Assembly: GCF_004770745.1 (NCBI RefSeq)
Contig: NZ_RQGD01000014.1
Location: forward strand, 124,001-188,000
DNA length: 64,000 nt
Reading direction: 5' to 3'
DNA from: Leptospira ognonensis
Lineage (GTDB): Bacteria > Spirochaetota > Leptospiria > Leptospirales > Leptospiraceae
In this document: positions 44,223 through 52,042 of the stretch, one piece after another
Position numbering within the stretch: position 1 is the stretch's first letter
Layout of the letters: each line of letters starts with the position of its first letter
The notes under the pieces: generated by a model
Told to the model about the DNA's origin: nothing
What the model saw: only the letters and a program-made list of their open reading frames with translations
Database searches by the model: none
Made by a program: the position numbers and the translations under genes

Positions 44223-45287
44223 TTAATGAGAGATTTCAAATTCATCCTCATTGTAATTTTTCATTACTAACTTTGTCTCATTTGCGCTAACCAAATAGTT
44301 AGGGTTTAATGTAACTTTGCCTCCTCCACCAGTTAAATCCTTCACATACGTAGGTATCGAAATTCCAGAACGTCTTCCACGTAATTCGAACATAATTTCA
44401 AGTCCTTTTGTAATAGGTACTACAAATCCACCACTCCCCACGACTTCATCGCACTGATGCAGGTAATACGGCTTCACTCCCGACCGTATCAATTTGTAAT
44501 TCAACTCTTCTAAATCCTTCACAGTATCATTTATGCCATTTAACAGCACGGATTGATTTAAAACGATCACGTTACCCTTTTGAATGAGCATTTTGATTGC
44601 CGAACAAGCTTCCTTGGTCAATTCAGAGGAGTGATTGAAATGAGAAACCAAATAGAGAGGAAAGTATTTTGATAAAACTTCACATAGTGACGGGGTAATT
44701 CGCATCGGCAAAGTCACGGGATAACGAGAATGAATTCGAATATGATTGATGTGCTTTATTTGATTCAGTTGATCCAGTAGATAGTCCAATTGTGAATCTG
44801 CCAAAGTTAGTGGATCTCCTCCCGAGAGAATGACCTCACGAATTTCCGAATGGGAACGAAAGTATTCTAGCGCTTTCTCCCATTCCTCGCGATTGGGGGT
44901 TTCTTCTGGTTTTGAGACTTTCCGTTTCCGAGTACAAAAACGACAGTAGACAGCACAAGTATGCGAAATATACCATAAGGCGCGATCGGGATAACGATGG
45001 GTAACGCCCTTCACAGGCATAAATTTTTGTTCCGCGAGGGGATCCTCAACTTCATTCGGATTCCAAACCAGTTCTTCCGGCCGGGGAATGGTCTGCTTAC
45101 GAATCGGACAGTTTGGATTATTTCGGTCAATGAGCGATAAATAATAAGGCGTAACGGAGAACGAAAAAAACGCACTTGCTTCCTGAAATGATACTTTCTC
45201 CTCTTCCGTCAATGCAATGTTGTCCTGAAGGGTCTCCAAATCGACAATACGATTCTGAAGTTGCCATTTCCAATCATTCCAAGTCAT
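44223..45287 (-). CDS. epmB: EF-P beta-lysylation protein EpmB (KamA-family radical SAM aminomutase)
   Basis: A radical-SAM, PLP-dependent aminomutase converting L-alpha-lysine to (R)-beta-lysine for attachment to EF-P. The radical-SAM CxxxCxxC is visible at C111, C115 and C118 (TCAVYCRFC), then LSGGDPL and the PLP-Lys region GGGGKVTLNPNYL with Lys324. The length of 354 matches EpmB (about 342) rather than the longer lysine 2,3-aminomutases (416-470). It is divergent from efp across 68 bp and epmA lies ~10 kb away, so the context supports EpmB over a fermentation-type KamA. Confidence 0.92.
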   Translation of the reverse strand: MTWNDWKWQLQNRIVDLETLQDNIALTEEEKVSFQEASAFFSFSVTPYYLSLIDRNNPNCPIRKQTIPRPEELVWNPNEVEDPLAEQKFMPVKGVTHRYPDRALWYISHTCAVYCRFCTRKRKVSKPEETPNREEWEKALEYFRSHSEIREVILSGGDPLTLADSQLDYLLDQLNQIKHINHIRIHSRYPVTLPMRITPSLCEVLSKYFPLYLVSHFNHSSELTKEACSAIKMLIQKGNVIVLNQSVLLNGINDTVKDLEELNYKLIRSGVKPYYLHQCDEVVGSGGFVVPITKGLEIMFELRGRRSGISIPTYVKDLTGGGGKVTLNPNYLVSANETKLVMKNYNEDEFEISH

Positions 45288-45355
45288 AACTTATAACCAT
45301 AGTTGGATTGACACTTGGGCAAGTCCCTCGGATTTTGTTTACGAGCATTGAAAAT

Positions 45356-45922
45356 ATGACATTAGGCATCACAGAAGTTAAAAAAGGGATGATTCTCAAA
45401 ATCGAGAATGAACTCTATTCCGTTGTAAAATCTGAATTTGTAAATCCTGGTAAGGGGTCTGCATTCATTCGAACAAAATTAAAAAACATTGTAAGGGATT
45501 CTTCTATCGAACGCACTTTCAAAGCAGCAGAAAAATTAGAAAGTGTCGAATTGGAAAAACGGAAAATGCAATATTGTTACGCCGATGGAGATGACATTAT
45601 CTTCATGGACGTTAACGATTACGAACAAATTCCCGTATCCAAGGATTATGTAGAAGACATACTTCCCTTTATGAAAGAAGAAACCCAAGTAGAAGTTTCT
45701 TTTTATGAAGATAAACCAATTGGTGTTACGCCGCCAAACTTTGCAGTTCTAGAAGTTACATACGCAGAAGATGGCTTAAAAGGAGATACTACGGGATTAG
45801 CTTTAAAGAGAGTAACACTTGAGACTGGCGGGGAAGCCCAAGTTCCTATCTTTATCAAGCAAGGTGATTTCGTAAAAATCGATCTTCGGGACCTTACATA
45901 TGTGGAGAGGGTAAATAAATAA
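45356..45922 (+). CDS. efp: Elongation factor P
   Basis: EF-P promotes peptide-bond formation at polyproline stalls. From ATG 45356 the protein has ~188 residues with three beta-barrel domains. The N-terminal loop VNPGKGSAFIRTKLKN carries Lys33, the residue beta-lysylated in EpmA/EpmB organisms (Lys34 in E. coli numbering). The C-terminal QGDFVKIDLRDLTYVERV is typical. The frame extends to 45308, but EF-Ps begin near MTLGITEVKKGMILKIEN. epmB is divergent, and mtnB begins two bases after the stop. A TTGACA at 45308-45313 could be a -35 box, though the matching -10 is poor. Confidence 0.97.
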   Translation: MTLGITEVKKGMILKIENELYSVVKSEFVNPGKGSAFIRTKLKNIVRDSSIERTFKAAEKLESVELEKRKMQYCYADGDDIIFMDVNDYEQIPVSKDYVEDILPFMKEETQVEVSFYEDKPIGVTPPNFAVLEVTYAEDGLKGDTTGLALKRVTLETGGEAQVPIFIKQGDFVKIDLRDLTYVERVNK

Positions 45923-45924
45923 AC

Positions 45925-46569
45925 TTGGGTGACCAAGCATCGGTTCGCGAGATCGTCCATCTCGCGAAAATTTATTACCAACGGCAGTGGATGTTTGCCA
46001 CTGCTGGCAATCTCTCATTTAGAGCGGAAACTCCTTCCCAATTTTGGGTGACCGCCTCAGGAAAAAATAAAGGGAACCTAACAGAGAGCGATTTTGTATG
46101 TGTGGAAGTCGCCTCTGCAACTTTAATAAAAAACAGCCCGACAAACAGTGAACCAACGAATAAACCGTCAGCAGAAACTTCAATCCACCGTTCCATTTAC
46201 CGTCATTTCAATGATGTTCAATCCATCCTCCATGTACATACACTCTCCTCGAATTTATTGAATTTTAATTTAGATCCTTCCGAGGGCTTTCGACTCATAA
46301 AAATTCCGAATATCGAAATGATCAAAGCCTATGGAATTTGGAAGGAAAAACCGAATCTTGAGATGGCAGTTTTTTATAATTATGGTGACGTGGCTCAGAT
46401 CGCCGAACAAATTTCGATATTTTTTAATGAAAATCCAGAGTATCCTCTTCCTTTTCTTTTAGTAGAAGAGCATGGACCAACCGTTTGGGGAAAAACAATT
46501 GATGAGGCCAATCGACATCTCGAAGCCACTGCTTTCCTATTCGATGTCATGCAAGAATTGAGAAAATGA
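45925..46569 (+). CDS. mtnB: Methylthioribulose-1-phosphate dehydratase
   Basis: A class-II-aldolase-fold enzyme of the methionine salvage pathway that dehydrates 5-methylthioribulose-1-phosphate. Family features are the FATAGNLSFR block, WVTASGKNKGNL, the metal-binding HVHT near residue 108 with a further His in EEHGPTVWGK, and ANRHLEATAFLFDVMQEL. The length (214) is standard. It uses a TTG start two bases after the efp stop, implying coupled translation. No other mtn gene (mtnA, mtnC, mtnD, mtnK) is in the window, so the rest of the pathway lies elsewhere. Confidence 0.92.
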   Translation: MGDQASVREIVHLAKIYYQRQWMFATAGNLSFRAETPSQFWVTASGKNKGNLTESDFVCVEVASATLIKNSPTNSEPTNKPSAETSIHRSIYRHFNDVQSILHVHTLSSNLLNFNLDPSEGFRLIKIPNIEMIKAYGIWKEKPNLEMAVFYNYGDVAQIAEQISIFFNENPEYPLPFLLVEEHGPTVWGKTIDEANRHLEATAFLFDVMQELRK

Positions 46570-47285
46570 AAAAATTGATTTTAGTTTTCGGCTCCGGCTC
46601 CGGAATCGGTGAATCCATTTTTGAAAATTTAAAAAACCGGAATGACGAAAACAGTATTCTCTTCGGATTTTCTCGTCGTGGCAGCGAGTATGCCGGAACG
46701 TTCCAAGAAAATGTGAATCATTGTTTCGACCTAACAAATCAGGATCATATTTCAAAATTTAAAACTGACTGGCATGCACTCTTCACCAAACAGAACCAGT
46801 CCTATCCCGATTCCCTGCAACTCATCATCTACTTTGCTCAGGGCGACGGATCATTCAAATCAATTGAGCAAATTGAGAATGAGGAACTATCATCACACTT
46901 CCAGCTGAATTTATTTTCATCGATGCAATTGCTAAAAATATTTGCTCCTTCAATTAAACGTTTAAATAATTCAATCATCGTCTTTCTTGGCTCGACTGCT
47001 TCTAGGATTGGATTTGAAAATTCGAGTGCCTATTGCGCCTCCAAACATGCGATTTCTGGTCTTGCAAAAGCTCTCCGGGAGGAGTGGAAACCTTATCAGG
47101 TTAAAGTGGTTAACGCATATCTCGGAGCGATTGCGACGGCAATTTGGGATAATCGTGAAGATTTTTCGAAAAATGATATGATTTCTGTCTCCGATGCTGG
47201 TGAATTCCTTGCCAATATATCGTACTTACCACAAACTTTATATCTGGATGAAATCTACATCACTCCCAGGAAAGGAGTCCTATAA
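46566..47285 (+). CDS. Short-chain dehydrogenase/reductase
   Basis: A 239-residue SDR with VFGSGSGIGESIF as an altered cofactor motif (GSGSGIG rather than TGxxxGIG), FAQGDGS in place of NNAG, and an intact active site (VFLGSTASRIGF, YCASK). Its ATG overlaps the mtnB stop (ATGA), and a second SDR begins three bases after its stop. The divergent N-terminal elements suggest altered cofactor preference or substrate. No metabolite is indicated by the neighbours beyond methionine salvage. Confidence 0.88.
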   Translation: MKKLILVFGSGSGIGESIFENLKNRNDENSILFGFSRRGSEYAGTFQENVNHCFDLTNQDHISKFKTDWHALFTKQNQSYPDSLQLIIYFAQGDGSFKSIEQIENEELSSHFQLNLFSSMQLLKIFAPSIKRLNNSIIVFLGSTASRIGFENSSAYCASKHAISGLAKALREEWKPYQVKVVNAYLGAIATAIWDNREDFSKNDMISVSDAGEFLANISYLPQTLYLDEIYITPRKGVL

Positions 47286-47287
47286 AA

Positions 47288-48025
47288 ATGGAAGTTCCTG
47301 ATTCAATCATTCTCGTAACGGGCGGCAGCGGAGGAATCGGACGGGAGATTGTCAGATCACTTGTTCTTTCTGGATTTTCTGTCTGGAACTTGGATAAAGT
47401 GCGACCGGAATCCCCTGTCCTTCAAGAAACGTACCGAGAAATTGATCTATCCGAGCCGCTGTTTGTCCTAGAGAGAAATCTTACAAAATTAGTATCAGAA
47501 TGTAGTCAATCTGGAGAAATTTATGGATTGATACATTGTGCAGGTTATGGCGGTCCTTACCAAAAAATAACGGATGTTAGTTTGGAAGAATGGCAATCCA
47601 TCTTTAGAATAAATGTTGATTCTTTTTATATCCTAACAAAGTTACTTCTTCCAAAATTCAAGGATTCCAAACAAGGTAGAATCGTTGCCATTGCTTCTTC
47701 TCTTTCTCTTGTTGGGTCTGCTTTATCTGTTGCTTATTCCTCCTCAAAGCACGCGATTGTTGGTTTTGTAAAATCAATTGCGCATGAATGGGGTGAGTTT
47801 GGTATTACAGCAAATTGTATTAGTCCGGGTTATGTTGAAACTAAGATGGGTGTGAAAGAAAATGAAATTGCCGATCATCGACAAGAAATAATAAACAAAA
47901 CTCCCGTTAAGCGTATAGCTGAACCATCTGAGATTTCTCGTGTAGTAAATTTCCTGATCCAAAAAGAATCTGGCTATATTACGGGTTCAAATTGGACGGT
48001 TGACGGCGGCATTACCTCAATCTAA
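47288..48025 (+). CDS. Short-chain dehydrogenase/reductase
   Basis: A classical SDR: ILVTGGSGGIGREI, LIHCAGYGG, the Ser in AIASSLSLVGS, YSSSK as the active-site pair, and the C-terminal YITGSNWTVDGGITSI, typical of FabG/classical SDRs. It starts three bases after the preceding SDR and its stop overlaps the convergent corA gene by 4 bp. The two SDRs are only distantly alike and may act in sequence or as a heterodimer; the substrate is unknown. Confidence 0.92.
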   Translation: MEVPDSIILVTGGSGGIGREIVRSLVLSGFSVWNLDKVRPESPVLQETYREIDLSEPLFVLERNLTKLVSECSQSGEIYGLIHCAGYGGPYQKITDVSLEEWQSIFRINVDSFYILTKLLLPKFKDSKQGRIVAIASSLSLVGSALSVAYSSSKHAIVGFVKSIAHEWGEFGITANCISPGYVETKMGVKENEIADHRQEIINKTPVKRIAEPSEISRVVNFLIQKESGYITGSNWTVDGGITSI

Positions 48026-48978
48026 AACCATCGTTTCAGTTTAAAGTAAAGCATCATGATGATTCCTGTAAAGATCATCATTACGATGGAAAGATGATAG
48101 CCATACTCCCAGTTGAGGGCAGGAATATACTGAAAATTCATTCCGAAGATACCAGCGATGAGCGACATCGGTAACATTATGGCAGTCATAATCGTTAGGA
48201 TCTTCATGATTTCGTTTGTTTTGCGACTGGATAAGGCGATATGAGCCTCAAGCGCAGATGATATCGATTCAATGTTGCTATCCACTAACTCCAAAATTCG
48301 AATCGAATGATCTCGAACATCCCGGAAAAAAGCATCTGCCTCATCGCTGAAAAATGAATTTTTAATTTTTTCAACGTCCTCAAGAACTTCCTTATTCTGG
48401 TTGATGCCCTTCTTCATATTTTGCAAATTTCCTCTTAAGCTATAGACATTGCCTATATCAAGAGTTTTGGCATTTGTGAATATTTGTTCTTCAAAATGTT
48501 CGATTCGCTCCTCAATTTTTTGTGCAATGAGAAGGGTATGATCCGTCTCGATGTCCAAAATTTTATGAACGATAAACTCGTATCCACGTGCTAGTATCTT
48601 ATGATTCGTTTTCCAATCTTCTATGAGTTCGCCAATACTGTCTCTATAATCCAGGGTAATCGATATGATCTGATTTTCAGTCAGAATGAAATTGAAGTTT
48701 TTTGCTATGAGAAGATTTTTTTCAAACTGATATCCTTTAAATATGAAAAAAATATAATTCGGAAATTTTTCTAATTTAATCCTGCTGTTTGGATTTAATA
48801 TATCTTCAATTGTAAGAGGGTGAATTTTGTGTTTCTCAAAGAGAACTGTAAGTTGCTCTTCGTTTTCTGCTGTTATGTGAATCCAATGTTTGCCATGTTT
48901 TGCCAATGGTAGCGGTAGTTCTGGAGAAATTTCCTCTTTCGAGGAGGGACTCAATATATAGTTAAATCTTCCTGGCAT
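48022..48978 (-). CDS. corA: CorA-type magnesium/divalent-metal transporter
   Basis: A pentameric inner-membrane Mg2+/Co2+ channel. A large cytosolic N-terminal domain (1-~255) contains VHKILDIETDHTLLIAQKIEERIEHFEE, followed by two C-terminal membrane helices with the signature IAGIFGMNF (GMN motif) and PALNWEYGY in the loop. The basic C-terminal tail (LKRWF) is typical. The length of 318 is standard. It follows the M61 peptidase gene by 6 bp, probably in one transcript. Regulation by a metal riboswitch is not evident. Confidence 0.95.
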   Translation of the reverse strand: MPGRFNYILSPSSKEEISPELPLPLAKHGKHWIHITAENEEQLTVLFEKHKIHPLTIEDILNPNSRIKLEKFPNYIFFIFKGYQFEKNLLIAKNFNFILTENQIISITLDYRDSIGELIEDWKTNHKILARGYEFIVHKILDIETDHTLLIAQKIEERIEHFEEQIFTNAKTLDIGNVYSLRGNLQNMKKGINQNKEVLEDVEKIKNSFFSDEADAFFRDVRDHSIRILELVDSNIESISSALEAHIALSSRKTNEIMKILTIMTAIMLPMSLIAGIFGMNFQYIPALNWEYGYHLSIVMMIFTGIIMMLYFKLKRWF

Positions 48979-48984
48979 ATTATC

Positions 48985-50712
48985 TTACTTCTGTAAAAAA
49001 AAATTTTCCTGCACCCTTTTAATTTCGGGTGCAATATCAGTTGATAACACGAATTTTTTTGTTTTGTAAGTCGTTCCAGTTTCGAGCATTACTTCCTTGG
49101 TTTGTCCAAATCTCGAAAGTAGGATATGAACTCTCTCTTTCGGCCTGAGTTGTTTTTCAGTTCGATCAAAATTGAGTTTGCTCATTCTTTTGCCGTTAAT
49201 CGCTAATATTTCATCTTCTAATTGGATATCTACTGATGGCGAATGTATCTGTCCAATTAACTTCCCCACAAACAAATTTCCATTTTTTTCCTTTACCCGA
49301 AATCCGATATCTGCAATTAAATCGGTTTCTATTCGAGTTAAACCAATGAAGCTTAAATAATGATCAATGGGAAACTTTATCGGAGAAACTAAGTATCTCT
49401 CAAATTCTAACTTCAGATCAATTCCCGAAATTTGTTTTGCCGTATCAAAAAATTCAAGTTTGGTAAATCCCCTTTGTTTTTCCACATGGAATTTTTGGTA
49501 TAGAGATTTTAAAATATCTAGAAAAGTAACTCGATTTTCTGTTTCCCTTAATAAAAACAAGATCATCGCCAGAACCAAAACACCTCCCTTTGTATAATAA
49601 GAAACAGAAGTATTATGACTATTCCCATTTCGTTTATAGTATTTATTCCAAGCCGTAAAAGATGAGTCTTCGAGACTCATCCAAGTTTCCGAATCAGTCT
49701 CCTCCATGGAGAATATATCGCTCTGCAATCTACTGATGAACTCTTCTTTTGTCAGGAAATTCGTAGTATAAAGAAAATATATATCATAAAAACTCGTTGC
49801 TCCTTCGGCAATCCAGAGCTCTCGCGTCAAGTTTGGAACTTGATAGTCAAAAGGTCCTAGTGCAATGGGACGTATTCGTTTAACATTCCATAAATGAAAG
49901 TATTCATGTGAAAGTAGTTCCAATAATTTTTTATATTCATCCTCATCGGTGACCTGTTCGGGACTAAAATAGTTTACACTGCATGCTTTATGTTCTAAGC
50001 CTCCGTAAGCAGGCTGCGAAAGATTTAAGATAAACAAGTAGTATTTATTTGGGGAACCTCCCATCAGTTGGATTTGCTTTTCTGTGATTATCTTTAGATC
50101 TGCTGCTAATTTTTCTTTAAATGGAAATGAAATATTTCCTTCTATGAATAGCTCATGCTCACATCCTTCGGCTTCAAAAAAAATAGAATTCTGATTGGAT
50201 AAATGAATCGGTGAGTCGTAAAGTTCGTCAAAATCATTTGCAAAATATTGATTTTCCTCTTCTAAGCGTTTCAGCGGAGTAAAAATATTTGAAAAGTAAT
50301 TTGAGGTATCCATTTTGATAATCACTGGTTCATTTATATTTCCCTCTTCATACAGGAAAAGGCCTGCAGAGTTGATAAAGCCAAAATCTGAAACCAAATA
50401 GTTCGTTCTCACAGTGTAATCTTCAAAAGCATAAATGAGATATCGAATTACTGTTAGATTCGATTCAGTTGTGACTTTCCAGGTATGTAGACCTGTCTGT
50501 TCATATATTAAGCTTCTCCCAGTCATTTTATCTATAGCTGAAAATTGATGCAAATGTGTTGAGTAATCTCTAATCATATAAGAACCAGGAGTCCATGCCG
50601 GTAAATTTAAGATCACCTCTTGCTTGTTAGATTGAATTTCCAGTTGGACTTCGAAATAGTGCTGATAGGCATCAAAAATTTTTACTAAATAAGTATAATT
50701 AGCAGATTTCAT
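48985..50712 (-). CDS. M61-family (glycyl aminopeptidase-like) metallopeptidase with PDZ domain
   Basis: A zinc peptidase of the gluzincin M61 family. An N-terminal beta domain (FDAYQHYFEVQLEIQ, LPAWTPGSYMIRDYS) is typical; the zinc motif HEYFH is preceded by LLS and followed by LWNVKRIRP, and RELWIAEGATSFYD supplies the third ligand Glu. A PDZ-like domain is visible near the C-terminus (VDIQLEDEILAINGKRM). There is no signal peptide. The frame opens with GTG at 50769; ATG 50712 fits the family N-terminus better and is chosen, with some uncertainty. It lies upstream of corA. Confidence 0.9.
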   Translation of the reverse strand: MKSANYTYLVKIFDAYQHYFEVQLEIQSNKQEVILNLPAWTPGSYMIRDYSTHLHQFSAIDKMTGRSLIYEQTGLHTWKVTTESNLTVIRYLIYAFEDYTVRTNYLVSDFGFINSAGLFLYEEGNINEPVIIKMDTSNYFSNIFTPLKRLEEENQYFANDFDELYDSPIHLSNQNSIFFEAEGCEHELFIEGNISFPFKEKLAADLKIITEKQIQLMGGSPNKYYLFILNLSQPAYGGLEHKACSVNYFSPEQVTDEDEYKKLLELLSHEYFHLWNVKRIRPIALGPFDYQVPNLTRELWIAEGATSFYDIYFLYTTNFLTKEEFISRLQSDIFSMEETDSETWMSLEDSSFTAWNKYYKRNGNSHNTSVSYYTKGGVLVLAMILFLLRETENRVTFLDILKSLYQKFHVEKQRGFTKLEFFDTAKQISGIDLKLEFERYLVSPIKFPIDHYLSFIGLTRIETDLIADIGFRVKEKNGNLFVGKLIGQIHSPSVDIQLEDEILAINGKRMSKLNFDRTEKQLRPKERVHILLSRFGQTKEVMLETGTTYKTKKFVLSTDIAPEIKRVQENFFLQK

Positions 50713-50916
50713 ATTTATCTGAGCATCCTGTTTTTTCAGTTTTTTGCCAAATGTTTTCTTGACACTCACCTGCCTTAGTATGAGAAAAGAGCTAGCTAAG
50801 GTATGAGCAAAGGAGGTGGTCCATTTGGATAGTAGTTGTTACAACACAAGATTTTTGACCCGCGAGGTGGCTGGGCAATAACTGCCTCAAGCATCGTTGC
50901 AAAACCGACCAGTCAC

Positions 50917-50977
50917 AGTCTTTCCAAGTTCTGAAAGTTGGTCTCTTTCAGGCTATAGGCAGTCGCTTGGAAAGATT
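50917..50977. other. Nested inverted repeats in the M61/VOC spacer
   Basis: CTTTCCAAG (50920-50928) pairs with CTTGGAAAG (50966-50974), extendable to a 12-bp stem from 50917 to 50977 with one G-T wobble. It encloses a second hairpin, CTGAAAG (50931-50937) with CTTTCAG (50945-50951). No T tract follows on either strand, so this may be a structured leader or small RNA rather than a terminator. It lies just after the VOC gene stop. Confidence 0.35.
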
Positions 50978-50982
50978 TCTCC

Positions 50983-51324
50983 TCATTCTGGCAATGTTTC
51001 TGGATAGGAACTGAGGCCCAATTGGTTCCCATCGGGATCTAAGAAATATTTCGTAAATTCTGTTTTATGTGATAGTGGAATCGTTTCTAATAAGATGTTC
51101 CATTTTTTTTCATCATCGACCTCAAAACCAAATACGAGAGCACGTGGTGCCATTTTTTCGCCAATTTCTATCATCAAGATCGTTTCTGAGAACTGGATCC
51201 AAATCGATCGAAGAGTGCCGTCTGCCTCCAGCCATTCCTTCAACTTTTCGGCATGCGGCAATTTCAGGTAAAAATCAGCTAGTTTTCGAACATTCGGGGT
51301 TCCGATCGCAATATGGTGTATCAT
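50983..51324 (-). CDS. VOC-superfamily protein (glyoxalase/dioxygenase fold)
   Basis: A 113-residue single VOC domain. The first strand-turn HHIAIGTPNVRKLADFYLKLP and the C-terminal strand TKYFLDPDGNQLGLSSYP are the classic beta-alpha-beta modules, with candidate metal ligands His4 and the acidic residues of the second module. Such single-domain proteins act as dimers in glyoxalase I, fosfomycin resistance or ring-cleavage enzymes; nothing here specifies which. It is a single gene on the minus strand, divergent from a small lipoprotein. Confidence 0.9.
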   Translation of the reverse strand: MIHHIAIGTPNVRKLADFYLKLPHAEKLKEWLEADGTLRSIWIQFSETILMIEIGEKMAPRALVFGFEVDDEKKWNILLETIPLSHKTEFTKYFLDPDGNQLGLSSYPETLPE

Positions 51325-51389
51325 TTTTTACTTTTCAAAACACTTTCATCCTTGAATAGTATCAAGAAATAAAACCCTCGGAGTTTTTC

Positions 51390-51668
51390 ATGAAAAAAAC
51401 ACTCGTATTTGCGCTCTTTTTAAGCTTGGCTTTCGCAAACTGTAAATCAAAAGTTTATACGCAAGAAGAATGTGATGCAGCATTAACATCTGCATTTGTA
51501 GCGATTGAAGAAGAAGCTAAAAAGAATCCGCAAGCGGCACCACTTCTTGCTGGCCTCCAACAAGGAAAAACGAAAATGGTTGAACAGTGTATGGAAGGTA
51601 AATTTGACCCTAACTGTTTGAAAAATGCACCTGGTTTGACTGGCATTATGGGTTGCGTAAAAAAATAG
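51390..51668 (+). CDS. Small four-Cys lipoprotein (leptospiral type)
   Basis: A 92-residue lipoprotein precursor. The signal peptide (LVFALFLSLAFANC) has lipobox-like FANC with Cys18 lipidated. The mature part carries Cys28, Cys67, Cys76 and Cys89, likely two disulfides around a helical core (ECDAALTSAFVAIEEEAKKNPQAA). It resembles a lineage-specific leptospiral lipoprotein family with a conserved four-Cys pattern. A CGGAG site stands six bases before the ATG. The codon usage is that of a well-expressed gene. Role unknown. Confidence 0.85.
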   Translation: MKKTLVFALFLSLAFANCKSKVYTQEECDAALTSAFVAIEEEAKKNPQAAPLLAGLQQGKTKMVEQCMEGKFDPNCLKNAPGLTGIMGCVKK

Positions 51669-51689
51669 AACCTATTTGAACAACCATGG

Positions 51690-51711
51690 CCTCAGGAGCA
51701 AATCTCTGAGG
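51690..51711. terminator. Possible bidirectional terminator hairpin
   Basis: CCTCAG (51690-51695) and CTGAGG (51706-51711) form a 6-bp stem between two convergent genes. The T tract is weak on both sides (TCACTTTCTCT on plus), so this is a low-confidence call. Confidence 0.35.
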
Positions 51712-51999
51712 TCACTTTCTCTCCGAAATGGATATGAATCCTTCAGGTTCCAAATAACAACCATGCTCACGGTACGGTCCTGATTCGAAAAAGAATATCC
51801 TTTGTGCATATTGTTTCCCCTCCCATAGACAACGTTTGCAGATAAATGGCATGATGGCCCAATCCTCACATTCTTCTGGCCTGAATGCTGGCCATACGCG
51901 TAACAAGGGTTTGGAGATTTCTTCTTCTTTTGATTCAATATTAACAGCAAAAAGCACACAAAAAAAGAATAATATGTTATAAGTCCGAAGGAGTTGCAT
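51712..51999 (-). CDS. Small secreted Cys-containing hypothetical protein
   Basis: A 95-residue protein with a hydrophobic N-terminus (LFFFCVLFAVNI), probably a cleaved signal peptide. The mature region is aromatic-rich and has cysteines at 44, 54, 57 and 81, including a C-x2-C pair (FICKRCLWEG), consistent with disulfides or metal binding outside the cytoplasm. I recognise no family. It is convergent with the four-Cys lipoprotein gene and divergent from the EamA transporter gene. It may be leptospire-specific. Confidence 0.65.
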   Translation of the reverse strand: MQLLRTYNILFFFCVLFAVNIESKEEEISKPLLRVWPAFRPEECEDWAIMPFICKRCLWEGKQYAQRIFFFESGPYREHGCYLEPEGFISISERK

Positions 52000-52042
52000 C
52001 TAATTTAGTATCGGTGAGAAGTCTGATTTTCAAAATGGAGTA

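Noticed and set aside
44223..45287. Lysine-fermentation-type lysine 2,3-aminomutase
   Set aside because: Short length, adjacency to efp and presence of epmA favour EpmB.
45288..45355. SAM, SAH or other methionine-related riboswitch between epmB and efp
   Set aside because: The spacer is only 68 bp and shows no recognisable riboswitch core.
50770..50982. tmRNA, SRP RNA, RNase P RNA or tRNA in the spacer
   Set aside because: None of the conserved sequence elements of these RNAs is visible on either strand.
51351..51366. CTTGA-N6-TCAAG near the small lipoprotein start as a second SahR-type operator
   Set aside because: The half-sites are in the opposite order to the 36-bp palindrome centre (CAAG then CTTG) and the arms are only 5 bp; chance is likely.
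51672..51959. 95-residue minus-strand ORF in another frame
   Set aside because: The overlapping frame at 51712-51999 has a signal peptide and ordered cysteines; this one has neither.
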